Positions 7,329 through 15,748 of a DNA stretch of 26,556 nucleotides are shown in pieces; the stretch's first letter is position 1, and every line of letters starts with the position of its first letter. The notes under the pieces were generated by a model, which ran no database searches, was not told where the DNA came from, and was given only the letters and a program-made list of their open reading frames with translations. A program made the position numbers and the translations under genes. The DNA comes from a virus: IMG/VR virus record IMGVR_UViG_3300027784_000033, positions 1 through 26,556 of that record. One strand, given 5' to 3'.

Positions 7329-9372
7329 GCTCTTTAACGTCGTTGGCCGCCTAGCGCTGGACGGGCACGATGAGGTCGTATCGGGCCTCAATGAAATCGA
7401 TCAGGGGGCGGAGCAAACCCAAAACGGGTTCGATCAGCTAGCGGACGGGATCGAATCCTCGGGCCAGCGTATATCCAGCGCTGGCGACACCCTTTCTAAA
7501 ACTGTTACCGGGCCGCTGGCTGCTGTGGGGGCGGCGGCGACGGGCCTGGTGTCCAATTTTGCCGGTGCGGCGGATGAGGTCGAAAAGACCTCGCAGATGC
7601 TCGGCATATCCGGGGAACGATATCAGGAAATCGAGTACGCACTGGGGCAGATTGCCGGGATGGGTGCCCCGGAGGCGCAGCGTTCGCTTGAGCGACTGAA
7701 CCAGACGGTTGCGGAGGCCCAGCAGGGCAGTGACAGCGCGACCCAAGCGCTGCAGGACTTGGGGTTCAGTCAGCAGGAGATTGCCGACGGCGCCATTGAT
7801 ACGGAGGAGGCGTTCAACCGGGCAATCCAACAGATCGAGAACGCTGGGTCGCAGTCTGAGGCCACTGGCGCCGCGATGGAGTTGTTCGGGCGCCGTACCG
7901 GGCGGCAACTAGCCCCGGCGCTGCGGGAATCGGAGCAAGCGTTTAACGACGTTGCGGAGTCAATTCCGCACGTGTTCACCGAAGAGCAGCGGGAAGCCGC
8001 CGCTGCGTTCAACGATCAGTGGGACGACACAACGCGCACCCTGCAAGGGGTGGGCTACGAGGTGGCGGAGGCCCTGCTCCCGATCATCGAGAGCTTCACC
8101 GAGTGGCTGGAGCAGGACGGGGCGGAGGCCCTGGAGCGCTTCGCGGACCGGATTATCGGGCTCGTGGAGGGTTTTAGGTCCCTTCCCGGCCCGGTGCAAA
8201 GCGCGGTCGTCAAATTTACCCTATTTGCCGGTGCCCTTGGCCCGGTCCTGTCCATTGTGGGCCGTGTGCTCGGCCCTGTGGGCCGTTTAGTGCGCCTGCT
8301 GGGCAACCTGCGGGGTGCTACAGTCGCCGCTACAGTGGCGAAAGCGGCCCTTGCTGCCCCGTTTGTGAAGTTCCTCGCCATCGGCGCAGCGGTGGCCGCG
8401 GCGGTTTATGGGGTTTATCGGGCGCTCCAGCAGATCAGCGCGGTCAGTGAAGCCGTGGGCAGTGCCATGACCGGGCTCGGGGAGCGGATCAGTGATACGG
8501 GCAGCGTGATCCGCTCCTGGGGCGGTACCGTGGGCAGCGTGTTTTCCGAAGCCGGTAGCGTGATCCAGGGCTGGGCGCAGAGCGCCATTAGTGCGGTCCA
8601 GGGCTGGGCGCAGAGCGCCATGAGCGCCGTTAGTGAGCTCGGGTTTGCTGGTGCCATCCGAGCCGCGTTTAGCGCCGCGCTGGACGCGAAGCGGGAGTGG
8701 GCACAGCAGGGCCTTGAGGTCATTACCGGGTGGGTAACGTCGGCACTGGAGGCCGTTGGTGCGTTCACCCTGGCGCGAGCTATCGGGAACGCCGTGAACC
8801 AGGCGCTCACGGTCCTGCGGGAGTGGGCCGGGAACGCGGCGGGTGTGATCGCTGATTGGGTTGGGCTGGTCCCGTCCATTATCGCTGGCGGGGCTTCCGC
8901 GGTCGGCGGGGCTATGCAGAATATGGTGTCCGGTGCCTGGGACGTCCTGCGGGGTTGGGCTGACAACGTGATGGAACTATTCCGCACGATGCCCCGGATG
9001 GTGGTCCAGGCGATCGGCAACATGGCCCAAGCGGTGGTCGAGCAGTTCATAAACATGGCCCGCGGTGCAATCAATGCCGTCCAGAATATGTTCTCCGCCA
9101 TCGTGGGTAACAGTATCCTCCCGGAGCTCCGGGACCGGGCCGGGGAGGAGATGGCCGGGATGGCTGAGGACTCCATGGGCAGCGCGGCGGACATGGAGCG
9201 CGGCGTACAGGGCCACCTTGATGAGATTGACGGGCCGTCCGGGCGCAGCAACGGCGCCGGCCCGGGTGGTGGGCAAAACATCGATATGCGCCATGCCGTG
9301 ATACGTGACGACCGCGACATGCTGGATCGCATGAGACGCCAAGGTGTTGATATATCGGGGGCTGCAGCATGA
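7318..9372 (+). CDS. Tape measure protein
   Basis: 684 residues. It starts at TTG 7318, chosen because AGGAGG (7305-7310) sits 7 bp ahead and no better start exists nearby. The N-terminus has the TP901-like pattern (SKTVTGPLAAVGAAATGLVSN, 60-80) and coiled-coil regions. Residues 297-325 and 334-368 are strongly hydrophobic, as in tape measures that contact the membrane during DNA ejection. Residues 398-550 carry Trp-centred repeats (QGWAQSA, REWAQQG, REWAGNA, RGWADN), including an 11-residue tandem pair. At about 1.5 angstrom per residue, the length predicts a tail near 100 nm. It overlaps the next gene by ATGA. Confidence 0.92.
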   Translation: MAFELFNVVGRLALDGHDEVVSGLNEIDQGAEQTQNGFDQLADGIESSGQRISSAGDTLSKTVTGPLAAVGAAATGLVSNFAGAADEVEKTSQMLGISGERYQEIEYALGQIAGMGAPEAQRSLERLNQTVAEAQQGSDSATQALQDLGFSQQEIADGAIDTEEAFNRAIQQIENAGSQSEATGAAMELFGRRTGRQLAPALRESEQAFNDVAESIPHVFTEEQREAAAAFNDQWDDTTRTLQGVGYEVAEALLPIIESFTEWLEQDGAEALERFADRIIGLVEGFRSLPGPVQSAVVKFTLFAGALGPVLSIVGRVLGPVGRLVRLLGNLRGATVAATVAKAALAAPFVKFLAIGAAVAAAVYGVYRALQQISAVSEAVGSAMTGLGERISDTGSVIRSWGGTVGSVFSEAGSVIQGWAQSAISAVQGWAQSAMSAVSELGFAGAIRAAFSAALDAKREWAQQGLEVITGWVTSALEAVGAFTLARAIGNAVNQALTVLREWAGNAAGVIADWVGLVPSIIAGGASAVGGAMQNMVSGAWDVLRGWADNVMELFRTMPRMVVQAIGNMAQAVVEQFINMARGAINAVQNMFSAIVGNSILPELRDRAGEEMAGMAEDSMGSAADMERGVQGHLDEIDGPSGRSNGAGPGGGQNIDMRHAVIRDDRDMLDRMRRQGVDISGAAA
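8564..8628 (+). repeat. 33-bp tandem repeat in the tape measure gene
   Basis: Two near-identical 33-bp units begin at 8564 and 8597 and encode IQGWAQSAISA and VQGWAQSAMSA. The 11-residue unit with one Trp matches the aromatic 11-residue periodicity known from many tape measure proteins. It probably reflects recent unit duplication, a route to changing tail length. Confidence 0.75.
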
Positions 9373-11048
9373 CGAATAGCAACGGCTGCCCGGACCCGTG
9401 CCAGGGGCAATCAGCGGACCTGCAGACGGAAAACAATCCGGGCTTCGAGGTCCACGACGCAGACGGCAACCGGGTACTCGGCCCCTACGACTCCGAACAG
9501 GAAGCGCAGGATGAGCGGGGGCGTATCGAGATCAAGGCTCCGGGGGTGGATTACCGGATCACGCACCCGGATGAAGGCAATCTGACGCGGCGGTACGGCG
9601 ACAGAAGCGTTCTTGAAACCTTCCTGGATGGGTACACCATCGGCGAGGCCCCGGGCAGCACGTCAAGTGAGCCCCTTTACGATATCCACGATCAGGAAGG
9701 TGATGCGGTCATGGGGCCGTACGAGTCCCAGGAGGAAGCACAGGATGAGCTTGACCGCATTGAAATAACCGAGGTCCCTGCAGCGGGAAGCTATCGCGTG
9801 AAGCACCCGAATGAGGGGCGCCTGGGGGAATTTAGCAGCGAATCCAAGGCGCAGGAATTCCTTGATGGGCTCACCGTCGAAGAAGTGGATCGTCACTTCA
9901 TAAAGAATGACCGGGGCGAGTATATCGAGGGGCCGTTTGATACTGAGGAACAGGCCCAGGACGCCATCGACCAAGATTATTCGGACGGAATCAAGTCCAT
10001 GGAGAAATGGGGTGGCGATGGCAAGACAGAGCCCTACGACCTCGATGAGCTTACCAAGGATCAGTTCGACGATAATTTCGCCAAGGATATGGCCGGGCTT
10101 AAAGATCAACCGAAGTTTGACCCGGATAAATCGGCGGAGGAACAGGAAGCGCGGTACTACGTAAAGGACGCCAGAAACGAGCGCGTGGCGGGGCCGTTTG
10201 ATTCGGAGAAACCCGCGTACGAGGCACTGGAGCGGCGTGCTAGTTATTCTGTAGGGGCGGACGATGTTGAGCAGTTTTGGGCGGATTACTACAAGCAGGA
10301 GGGGGAGAAAGGACCGTTCGAGACGAAGCTAAAGGCCCTTCATGCGATCCGCGAGGAACGGGGGTTTTCCCTTCACGGCGTCGGCGCTGGGACCTGGGGC
10401 CTGGACACGAATTGGTACGTCTACGGCCCGGGGATCGGGAACGAGGGCCTGGGGCCGTTTGAGAACCAGCGGGCGGCACTGGAAAGCACCGTCACGGGTA
10501 ACGGGTGGTCTGTTCGCCGGGAAAGTTTCCGCGGCCACTATGTGCGGGACCCACGGGGTGCCAAGGTCGCCGGATACTTTCGCGACCGTTTGGATGCGCT
10601 GAAAGCGGTGGAACGGAAGAGTCGGGATTACAGGGTGGAGAATCTAGACCCGGGGGCGGATCGGTTGCTGGCCAGTAGCGAGGGGGAGGCGGAAACCATT
10701 ACCGTCCCTGAATTGCGGAGCCGGATGGATCAGCAAGCCCCGGAAATGGACACCGATGACTTCGACGTTAATGATTACGAGGACGCGCGGCGGCAGGAAC
10801 AGCTAGATGAACTGGATGCTAAGGACCCGGACGAGGACGACCCGGACGAGGAGGACGCTACCGACCTGGAGGAAGTGAGCCGGGAAACGTCCACCGTCTA
10901 CGTCACGGAGGACGGTGCGGAGGATTCCCCGCCCGAGGGTAGTGAGCCGTACCTGGAAGTGGAGCGCGTGGAAACCATCCTGATCCAGGACCCTTCCACC
11001 GGGCGGCGCTGGCGCATACACTTCAACCACGACGGGGGCACCGAATGA
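9369..11048 (+). CDS. Acidic tandem-repeat protein of the tail module (GPY/GPF modules), unknown function
   Basis: 559 residues, not a protein I recognise. It contains seven copies of a roughly 30-residue module: a strand such as FEVHDADGNRVL, the motif GPY or GPF, then D-(S/T)-E-x-x-A followed by a helix. The motif triplets lie at residues 38, 116, 188, 275, 315, 362 and 402 (the last is GYF). A second module, YR(I/V)xHPxEG...FLDGxT, follows copies 1 and 2 (residues 62-90 and 142-169), so the first 170 residues are a duplicated A-B pair. The C-terminal 110 residues are extremely acidic (KDPDEDDPDEEDATDLEE). The gene overlaps the tape measure and hub genes by ATGA junctions, which places it in the tail operon. 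It may be a structural tail protein, but this is inference. Confidence 0.7.
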   Translation: MTNSNGCPDPCQGQSADLQTENNPGFEVHDADGNRVLGPYDSEQEAQDERGRIEIKAPGVDYRITHPDEGNLTRRYGDRSVLETFLDGYTIGEAPGSTSSEPLYDIHDQEGDAVMGPYESQEEAQDELDRIEITEVPAAGSYRVKHPNEGRLGEFSSESKAQEFLDGLTVEEVDRHFIKNDRGEYIEGPFDTEEQAQDAIDQDYSDGIKSMEKWGGDGKTEPYDLDELTKDQFDDNFAKDMAGLKDQPKFDPDKSAEEQEARYYVKDARNERVAGPFDSEKPAYEALERRASYSVGADDVEQFWADYYKQEGEKGPFETKLKALHAIREERGFSLHGVGAGTWGLDTNWYVYGPGIGNEGLGPFENQRAALESTVTGNGWSVRRESFRGHYVRDPRGAKVAGYFRDRLDALKAVERKSRDYRVENLDPGADRLLASSEGEAETITVPELRSRMDQQAPEMDTDDFDVNDYEDARRQEQLDELDAKDPDEDDPDEEDATDLEEVSRETSTVYVTEDGAEDSPPEGSEPYLEVERVETILIQDPSTGRRWRIHFNHDGGTE

Positions 11049-12841
11049 GCGTTTACGGGGAACTCCGCCAGACGGTCCGCGTTGCCGGGGAGGCAGTATG
11101 GGCGCATGACTGCGCCATACAGGAAGGTCTCCGGGAACTGACCCGTGTTTCCGTGGTGGTGGAGGACCCGGAGTGGGCGCCGCGCCCTGGCGATACGCTG
11201 CAGGTTGACCAGGAAGTGGACCTTCCCGGTGGTGGGGTGTGTACATACAGTGTCACGGCGGGGATAACCGATGTCACGGAGGCCCGCGGCAACGTACACA
11301 CGTTCTATCGCGTGGAGGCCCGTGGGGAGGGGTACGTCACCCGGCACCGGCGCCTGCTCCGCACTTGGCGCAACAAGCCAGCGGAGCAAATAATCGAGGA
11401 AGCGTTTGCGGAGGCGGCGCCCGAGATGGATTTATCGGGGGTGGACGCTGGTGCGGGCACTGTGGGGGAGTACGACAGCCGCTATGACTCCCTCTACGAC
11501 CTCATGGATACCCTGGCGGAGCGCTTCGGGTGGGCCTGGCGGGTACAGGATGGGGTACTGTACTGGCGAGACCCCAACACTCTCCCTGGGCCTGATCTCA
11601 ATGCGTCGGACATTGAGCGCGGGACGCTGCAGGTGCAGCGCTCGCTTGACAGCGTGTTCAACGTTGCTCGGGTAGTAGGGTATGAGTACGAGCATGAATC
11701 CGTAACTAAGCGCGTGGAGCCCGGGGAGTGCCTGCGGGCTGTATCCATACCGGGGAAGCGTATCCTGTCCGATGAATGGGAGGTAGTGGGGCAGGCGCAG
11801 GTCACGGAGGGGCTGGAGGACTGGATCGGGTCTGTGGGGCGCGTAGGGGACGGCAGTAAGATGGAGCTGGACCCACCCCTGGGCAACCCGGATTGCAGTG
11901 GTGCAGAGGCTGTGCGTGCCCGTGTAGAGTGGGACGTACGGCGCCCTGTATGGGTGCGGGCACAACGTAAGGACAGTATCGCTGTCTACGGGCGCCGGGA
12001 GGCACCGCCCCTCTCTGATGACGGGAGCCGGTCAATCAGTAGCGCCCGGGATAAGCTGGAAGCGTACCTGAGAGAACATGCCTGGCCCCCGGTGAGCATA
12101 CAGGCTGGTCTCGTGCGCCCGGACGTCCGTGCGGATCAGGTGGTGGCGGTAACGCTACAGGACCCGCCCGTGGAGCGGACGCTGATCGTAGAGCGCGTGC
12201 GGCGGACGGTATCCGGGAACGACCTGCAGGTGGAAGTGGAACTAGCCACCCCGGAGGAAAACGGGGGTAGTACCGCGGGGGCTGCAGCCAATAACAATGC
12301 AGGCGCGACCAGGGTGGCGCAGACAGACCCCAACCCGTTGCGGGAAGCAGTACGTCGGGTGGAGCACCTTGAGCGAGACGCTATGTCCTCGGGCACCTTG
12401 CGCGGTGCTAGTGCCCGCTCCCTGGGCGACCTGGAAGAGACGGAGGGTCATTACGGTCGCTGGGGCTGGGCTGGTGCCGTGGAGGCGGAGGGCGCCCCGG
12501 TGGCCGCGATTGCAGGTCGCTGGGGCTGGGCTGGTCGCTGGGAGCCCACTGTGGATTGGGCCACACCTGTGGTCTTCGGACGTTGGGGCGCCGGAAGCAT
12601 TCAATACACGGACACGGCCCGCGCCGCGAACCGTGTTTGGGCGGCTTCCCGGACGCTGCGAACGGGGGCAATTAAACCGCGCGTACGTTGGGAGGGCGCC
12701 TGGGTACTGCCGGACGATGAGATGACGGATGAACCGCGGGGCTTGGTCGTTGGTGGCGAAATGGTCATGCCTGTTACACTTACACCAGACCCGGGAACCC
12801 TCGTCGTGGGGCAAGAATTTACAATGGGGAGCACGCAATGA
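11045..12841 (+). CDS. Baseplate hub / tail-associated protein (gp27/gpD-hub-like)
   Basis: 598 residues. The beta-rich N-terminus (1-100) contains RPGDTLQVDQEVDLPGGGVCTYSV. It is followed by the helix-strand unit typical of hub proteins: PAEQIIEEAFAEAAPEMDL (112-130), then YDSLYDLMDTLAERFGWAWRV and GVLYWRDP (148-177). Residues 335-400 form another hub-like element (ARDKLEAYLREHAWPPVSI, VERTLIVERVRRTVSG). The C-terminal part after an Ala/Asn linker (408-422) has GRWGWAG twice and FGRWGAGS, a likely separate tip or carbohydrate-contact domain. The position after the tape measure fits a tail-tip hub. The family assignment is by fold-like pattern, so moderately sure. Confidence 0.68.
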   Translation: MSVYGELRQTVRVAGEAVWAHDCAIQEGLRELTRVSVVVEDPEWAPRPGDTLQVDQEVDLPGGGVCTYSVTAGITDVTEARGNVHTFYRVEARGEGYVTRHRRLLRTWRNKPAEQIIEEAFAEAAPEMDLSGVDAGAGTVGEYDSRYDSLYDLMDTLAERFGWAWRVQDGVLYWRDPNTLPGPDLNASDIERGTLQVQRSLDSVFNVARVVGYEYEHESVTKRVEPGECLRAVSIPGKRILSDEWEVVGQAQVTEGLEDWIGSVGRVGDGSKMELDPPLGNPDCSGAEAVRARVEWDVRRPVWVRAQRKDSIAVYGRREAPPLSDDGSRSISSARDKLEAYLREHAWPPVSIQAGLVRPDVRADQVVAVTLQDPPVERTLIVERVRRTVSGNDLQVEVELATPEENGGSTAGAAANNNAGATRVAQTDPNPLREAVRRVEHLERDAMSSGTLRGASARSLGDLEETEGHYGRWGWAGAVEAEGAPVAAIAGRWGWAGRWEPTVDWATPVVFGRWGAGSIQYTDTARAANRVWAASRTLRTGAIKPRVRWEGAWVLPDDEMTDEPRGLVVGGEMVMPVTLTPDPGTLVVGQEFTMGSTQ

Positions 12842-13248
12842 AATCGGTGAGCTGGCAATCGGTCGGAAACGAAATCATGCCCAGCGGGCATGAAATGCTT
12901 GCCGCGCTCGTGGCGGGGGAGGAAACGGGGCTGCGGTTTGATCGTTTTCGGTTACTGGATGAAAATGAAACGGAAATCGAAACGACTGATGCCGTGTCGT
13001 TTGAATGGAGTACGCTGGAGGATATCGACGGGGCGATGGTACAGGGGTCCACAGTGGTTCCCGGTAGCAGCGTAACCAGCGACGTGCATTATATCGAGCT
13101 CCTCAATAACCTGGGGGACGCGGTTGCACGGGCGGAACTGGACGATCCGATCGAATCCGGGCAGGCGGTCCTGATTACCCGGATGGACTTCTTCGGCAAC
13201 CCGGACAAGCTGCAGGATTACGACCCAAACAATAACGGGGACGATTAA
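12838..13248 (+). CDS. Small tail-tip protein, unknown function
   Basis: 136 residues, acidic, overlapping the hub gene by ATGA. It looks beta-rich (GLRFDRFRLLDENETEIET, VHYIELLNNLGDAVARAEL, QAVLITRMDFF) and ends in a low-complexity DYDPNNNGDD tail. The pattern of a strand followed by NxxGxxVARAEL and ITRMDFF looks like a folded domain, but I do not recognise the family. Position suggests a tail-tip or fibre-attachment component. Confidence 0.6.
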   Translation: MKSVSWQSVGNEIMPSGHEMLAALVAGEETGLRFDRFRLLDENETEIETTDAVSFEWSTLEDIDGAMVQGSTVVPGSSVTSDVHYIELLNNLGDAVARAELDDPIESGQAVLITRMDFFGNPDKLQDYDPNNNGDD

Positions 13249-13259
13249 GGGGCGCGGTT

Positions 13260-13841
13260 ATGACCATTGGATCTTTCACCATTGGCGGCGCCAGTATTGG
13301 CGGCACAGCGGATGCACAGCCGCCTGACGTCAGCCCACTGGACCTAGCCCTCGCGCAGATTGTGGTTCGCGCGGAGAACGGCCCTGTGCTGGAACAGGCC
13401 GGGGTTAAGGTCTACCGCGCCACCGGGTACAAGACGGAGGAGCTGGACGACAAGCTGACGGACGAGGACCTCGCTTACCTGTGGACGGAGCGCGGGGAGT
13501 TCCTGGACCTGGCGGGGGCGTACAAGGATGAGCCGGATACGTTAGTCACCGACAATAAGGGCCGCGTCAAGTTTCGCGCCCCGGGCGGCGTGTACGATAT
13601 CCGCTTCCAGCACGGTGATGACGTGGACTGGTGGCGGGGCTATCGCATGGGCTTGGCGGAGGCCCGGGACGTAGGTACACAGGATCAGGAGCTACCTAAA
13701 GCCGGGGAGGTGTTAGGGTTACTGCCCGGGGCACCGGATGCACAGGACAACGGGGCACCGAGCGCGGTGCTAGTGGTACAGGACGGGGAGGCCCGCTGGG
13801 CGACGCTGGATCAGCTCGCCGGGTGGCTGGACAACGGATAA
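13260..13841 (+). CDS. Tail protein with carboxypeptidase-regulatory-like beta-sandwich
   Basis: 193 residues. After a Gly/Ile-rich N-terminus (IGSFTIGGASIGGTA) comes a strand-rich core: ENGPVLEQAGVKVYRATGY, LVTDNKGRVKFRAPGGVYDIRF (written here in parts), then the Trp-rich VDWWRGYRM. The combination of a TDNKGRVKF turn and a PGGVYDI edge is typical of Ig-like carboxypeptidase-regulatory sandwiches, often used in phage tail tips as joints. The C-terminal part (VLVVQDGEARWATLDQLAGWL) resembles the segment preceding fibre genes. It lies between the tip and fibre genes. The fold is inferred. Confidence 0.55.
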   Translation: MTIGSFTIGGASIGGTADAQPPDVSPLDLALAQIVVRAENGPVLEQAGVKVYRATGYKTEELDDKLTDEDLAYLWTERGEFLDLAGAYKDEPDTLVTDNKGRVKFRAPGGVYDIRFQHGDDVDWWRGYRMGLAEARDVGTQDQELPKAGEVLGLLPGAPDAQDNGAPSAVLVVQDGEARWATLDQLAGWLDNG

Positions 13842-13865
13842 CGGGATCACCAAGAGGTAAAAGTC

Positions 13866-15737
13866 ATGACGGAAGAGCGTTTTGCGCTGTACAACCAAGC
13901 GAAGGCAGAGCTGGGGGCGTCGGTAGACGAGGAAACAACTACCCTAGTCCTAACGGAACGGTCCAGTACCCTGGATGATGCCCTGGGGCACGTGGACAGC
14001 GAGGCCACACCACCGGTCGTGGTGGCGCTGGTGCTGGATGACGGCGAACACTGGGAGGCCGTGCGCGTCACGGGCTGGGACAGCGATAACGGTGAGGCGA
14101 CGGTTGACCGCGGTGCATGGGACAGCGAGGCCCGTGCGTGGGACAGTGGTACGCCGGTTGAGCTCCGGGCGGTGGCAGCCGTGTACGAGCAGGCGTTTGA
14201 CCGGATCGGGGACCTGGAGGGTAGCGTAGAGGCACTGGAGGGCAAGGATACCTTACTCGCTAGCAACAACCTTTCCGATTTGGATGACGCCGAGCAGGCC
14301 CGGCAGAACCTTGAGTTGGATGGGGCGCTCAAGGCGTCCAACAACCTCTCCGATTTGGCTGACGCTGAACAGGCCCGGCAGAACCTTGAGGTGGATGGGG
14401 CGCTCAAGGCGTCCAGCAACCTTTCCGATTTGGATGACGCCGAGCAGGCCCGACAGAACCTTGAGGTTTCTCACAAGGACCATGTTCTTCCTTTAGAACG
14501 CGGCGATCATATCGGTGAAAGCGCCATAGATTCGCAGCTCACGCGCCCCGAGGATGAAGATGGTGAACCACAGGGGGCTAGGGGCAAGGAATCTATCATC
14601 CTCGGCAACAGATCCTCCGTTCCTTCCGACGCAAACGGGGCCATTGTTATCGGCAACGATGTAAGAGTGGAAGGAGGCGAAGAGTCCGTTGTTATAGCTG
14701 GCAACCTGGATGAAGTGAGTGTAAAACCCGGGAAACAGTCCCTCGTTGTGAATTGTAGGGGGGACGTGGACACTTCCGAGTCCGTTGTTCTTTGCAGTTA
14801 CGGCAAAGTTGACGGCGGAGGTTGGGGGGCGAACTTTTGCTTCCTTAATTGGGGCGAGGTGATTGGGCGCCAAAACATTAGCTTCGTTAATCAGGGGAAA
14901 GTAGACGGCCAAACCAATGTTTGCTTCTTTACTTGGGATGATGTCGAAGGGGACTACAATGTTGCACTTCATTGTTGGAGGGATGTCGTAGGGGTCTACA
15001 ACGTTCTGGCTCAAACTTGGGATGATGTCGAAGGGGACTACAATGTTGCACTTCATAGTTGGAGGGATGTCGTAGGCAGCGACAATGTTGCAATCCAAAA
15101 CCAGGGGGAGGTCCTGGGTGATTACAACATCGCTATTGGTGGCCAGGCGCTGGGTCCGGACAACGAGAAAGTAAACAACACCGTTTCCTTGGGGTCGAAG
15201 GGTACCAACCCCGCTAAAGCAAAGGGGGATGACGCGATCGCGATTGGAGGTGAAGCCGAAGCGGAGTCCAACTCCATCGCGATCGGTTCCGTTAGTTCGG
15301 CAAAAACCGGGACGAATCAAGTAGCGGGGTTCCCCTTGGCAGCGCACAAGGGGGACGAAGAAACTTTTTGGGACCGAAGTGGGCAGAAGGGTGTTCTGCG
15401 GGCGGTCAAGGACACTGTGGACGACGCTTCCGGGGCAAGCGTCGCCATCCCTGTGCCGGATGGGACAGTTCTGTTTGTAGACACTGTGAGCCTCGTGGTG
15501 CGGAGCACGGACAGCCCCGATGGGAACGTAAATGTTCACGTTCACGCTGATGGCACGGACCTCGTAAACGAGGACCGGGCTGCAGGGGACTGGAGCGAGT
15601 GGCACCGGCACCGTTGGGACGCTGACTCCCTGGACGGCATCCCGGGCGGCACGGACCTAGAAGTGGAAGTAGGTAGTACGGACAGCGGCTCCGCTGAAGT
15701 GGAAGTGATCCTGGAAGGTATCTTGGTCAACAAGTAA
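13866..15737 (+). CDS. Tail fibre protein with NLSDL repeats and YadA-like beta-roll
   Basis: 623 residues. Residues 1-110 form an attachment domain (VVVALVLDDGEHWEAVRVTG, VDRGAWDSEARAWDSGT). Residues 133-201 are three 25-residue units (NNLSDLDDAEQARQNLE), a motif common in phage fibre shafts. Residues 243-476 are about 14-residue rungs such as DVEGDYNVALHCWR and DVVGVYNVLAQTWD, ending in AIAIGGEAEAESNSIAIGS, which is nearly canonical YadA/Hia head repeat. Residues 520-623 are a beta-rich tip with LFVDTVSLVVRS and LEVEVGSTDS. Most likely a trimeric receptor-binding fibre. The ribosome site AAGAGG is at 13851-13856. GC is visibly lower after about 14470. Confidence 0.82.
   Translation: MTEERFALYNQAKAELGASVDEETTTLVLTERSSTLDDALGHVDSEATPPVVVALVLDDGEHWEAVRVTGWDSDNGEATVDRGAWDSEARAWDSGTPVELRAVAAVYEQAFDRIGDLEGSVEALEGKDTLLASNNLSDLDDAEQARQNLELDGALKASNNLSDLADAEQARQNLEVDGALKASSNLSDLDDAEQARQNLEVSHKDHVLPLERGDHIGESAIDSQLTRPEDEDGEPQGARGKESIILGNRSSVPSDANGAIVIGNDVRVEGGEESVVIAGNLDEVSVKPGKQSLVVNCRGDVDTSESVVLCSYGKVDGGGWGANFCFLNWGEVIGRQNISFVNQGKVDGQTNVCFFTWDDVEGDYNVALHCWRDVVGVYNVLAQTWDDVEGDYNVALHSWRDVVGSDNVAIQNQGEVLGDYNIAIGGQALGPDNEKVNNTVSLGSKGTNPAKAKGDDAIAIGGEAEAESNSIAIGSVSSAKTGTNQVAGFPLAAHKGDEETFWDRSGQKGVLRAVKDTVDDASGASVAIPVPDGTVLFVDTVSLVVRSTDSPDGNVNVHVHADGTDLVNEDRAAGDWSEWHRHRWDADSLDGIPGGTDLEVEVGSTDSGSAEVEVILEGILVNK
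14262..14470 (+). repeat. Three 75-bp tandem repeats in the fibre gene
   Basis: Copies begin at 14262, 14337 and 14412 and encode (A)SNNLSDLDDAEQARQNLE plus the linker LDGALKA. They differ at only a few positions, so they arose recently by duplication or are kept alike by recombination. Units of this type make up shaft segments in phage fibres. Confidence 0.9.
14592..15293 (+). repeat. Beta-roll repeat region with an 84-bp DNA duplication
   Basis: About sixteen 14-residue rungs, with hydrophobic pairs such as NVALH, SVVIA, NISFV and AIAIG. Within it, 14931-14992 and 15015-15076 are almost identical at DNA level, a period of 84 bp or two rungs, so the roll has grown by duplicating rung pairs. 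The last rungs (AIAIGGEAEAESNSIAIGS) match YadA-type head repeats closely; the earlier rungs are Trp/Asp-rich variants. Confidence 0.8.
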
Positions 15738-15748
15738 AGGAGCCGGGA

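Noticed and set aside
12876-12892. Hairpin CATGCCC-agc-GGGCATG near the start of the gene at 12838
   Set aside because: A 7-bp stem inside coding sequence with no link to a ribosome site or start; likely chance.
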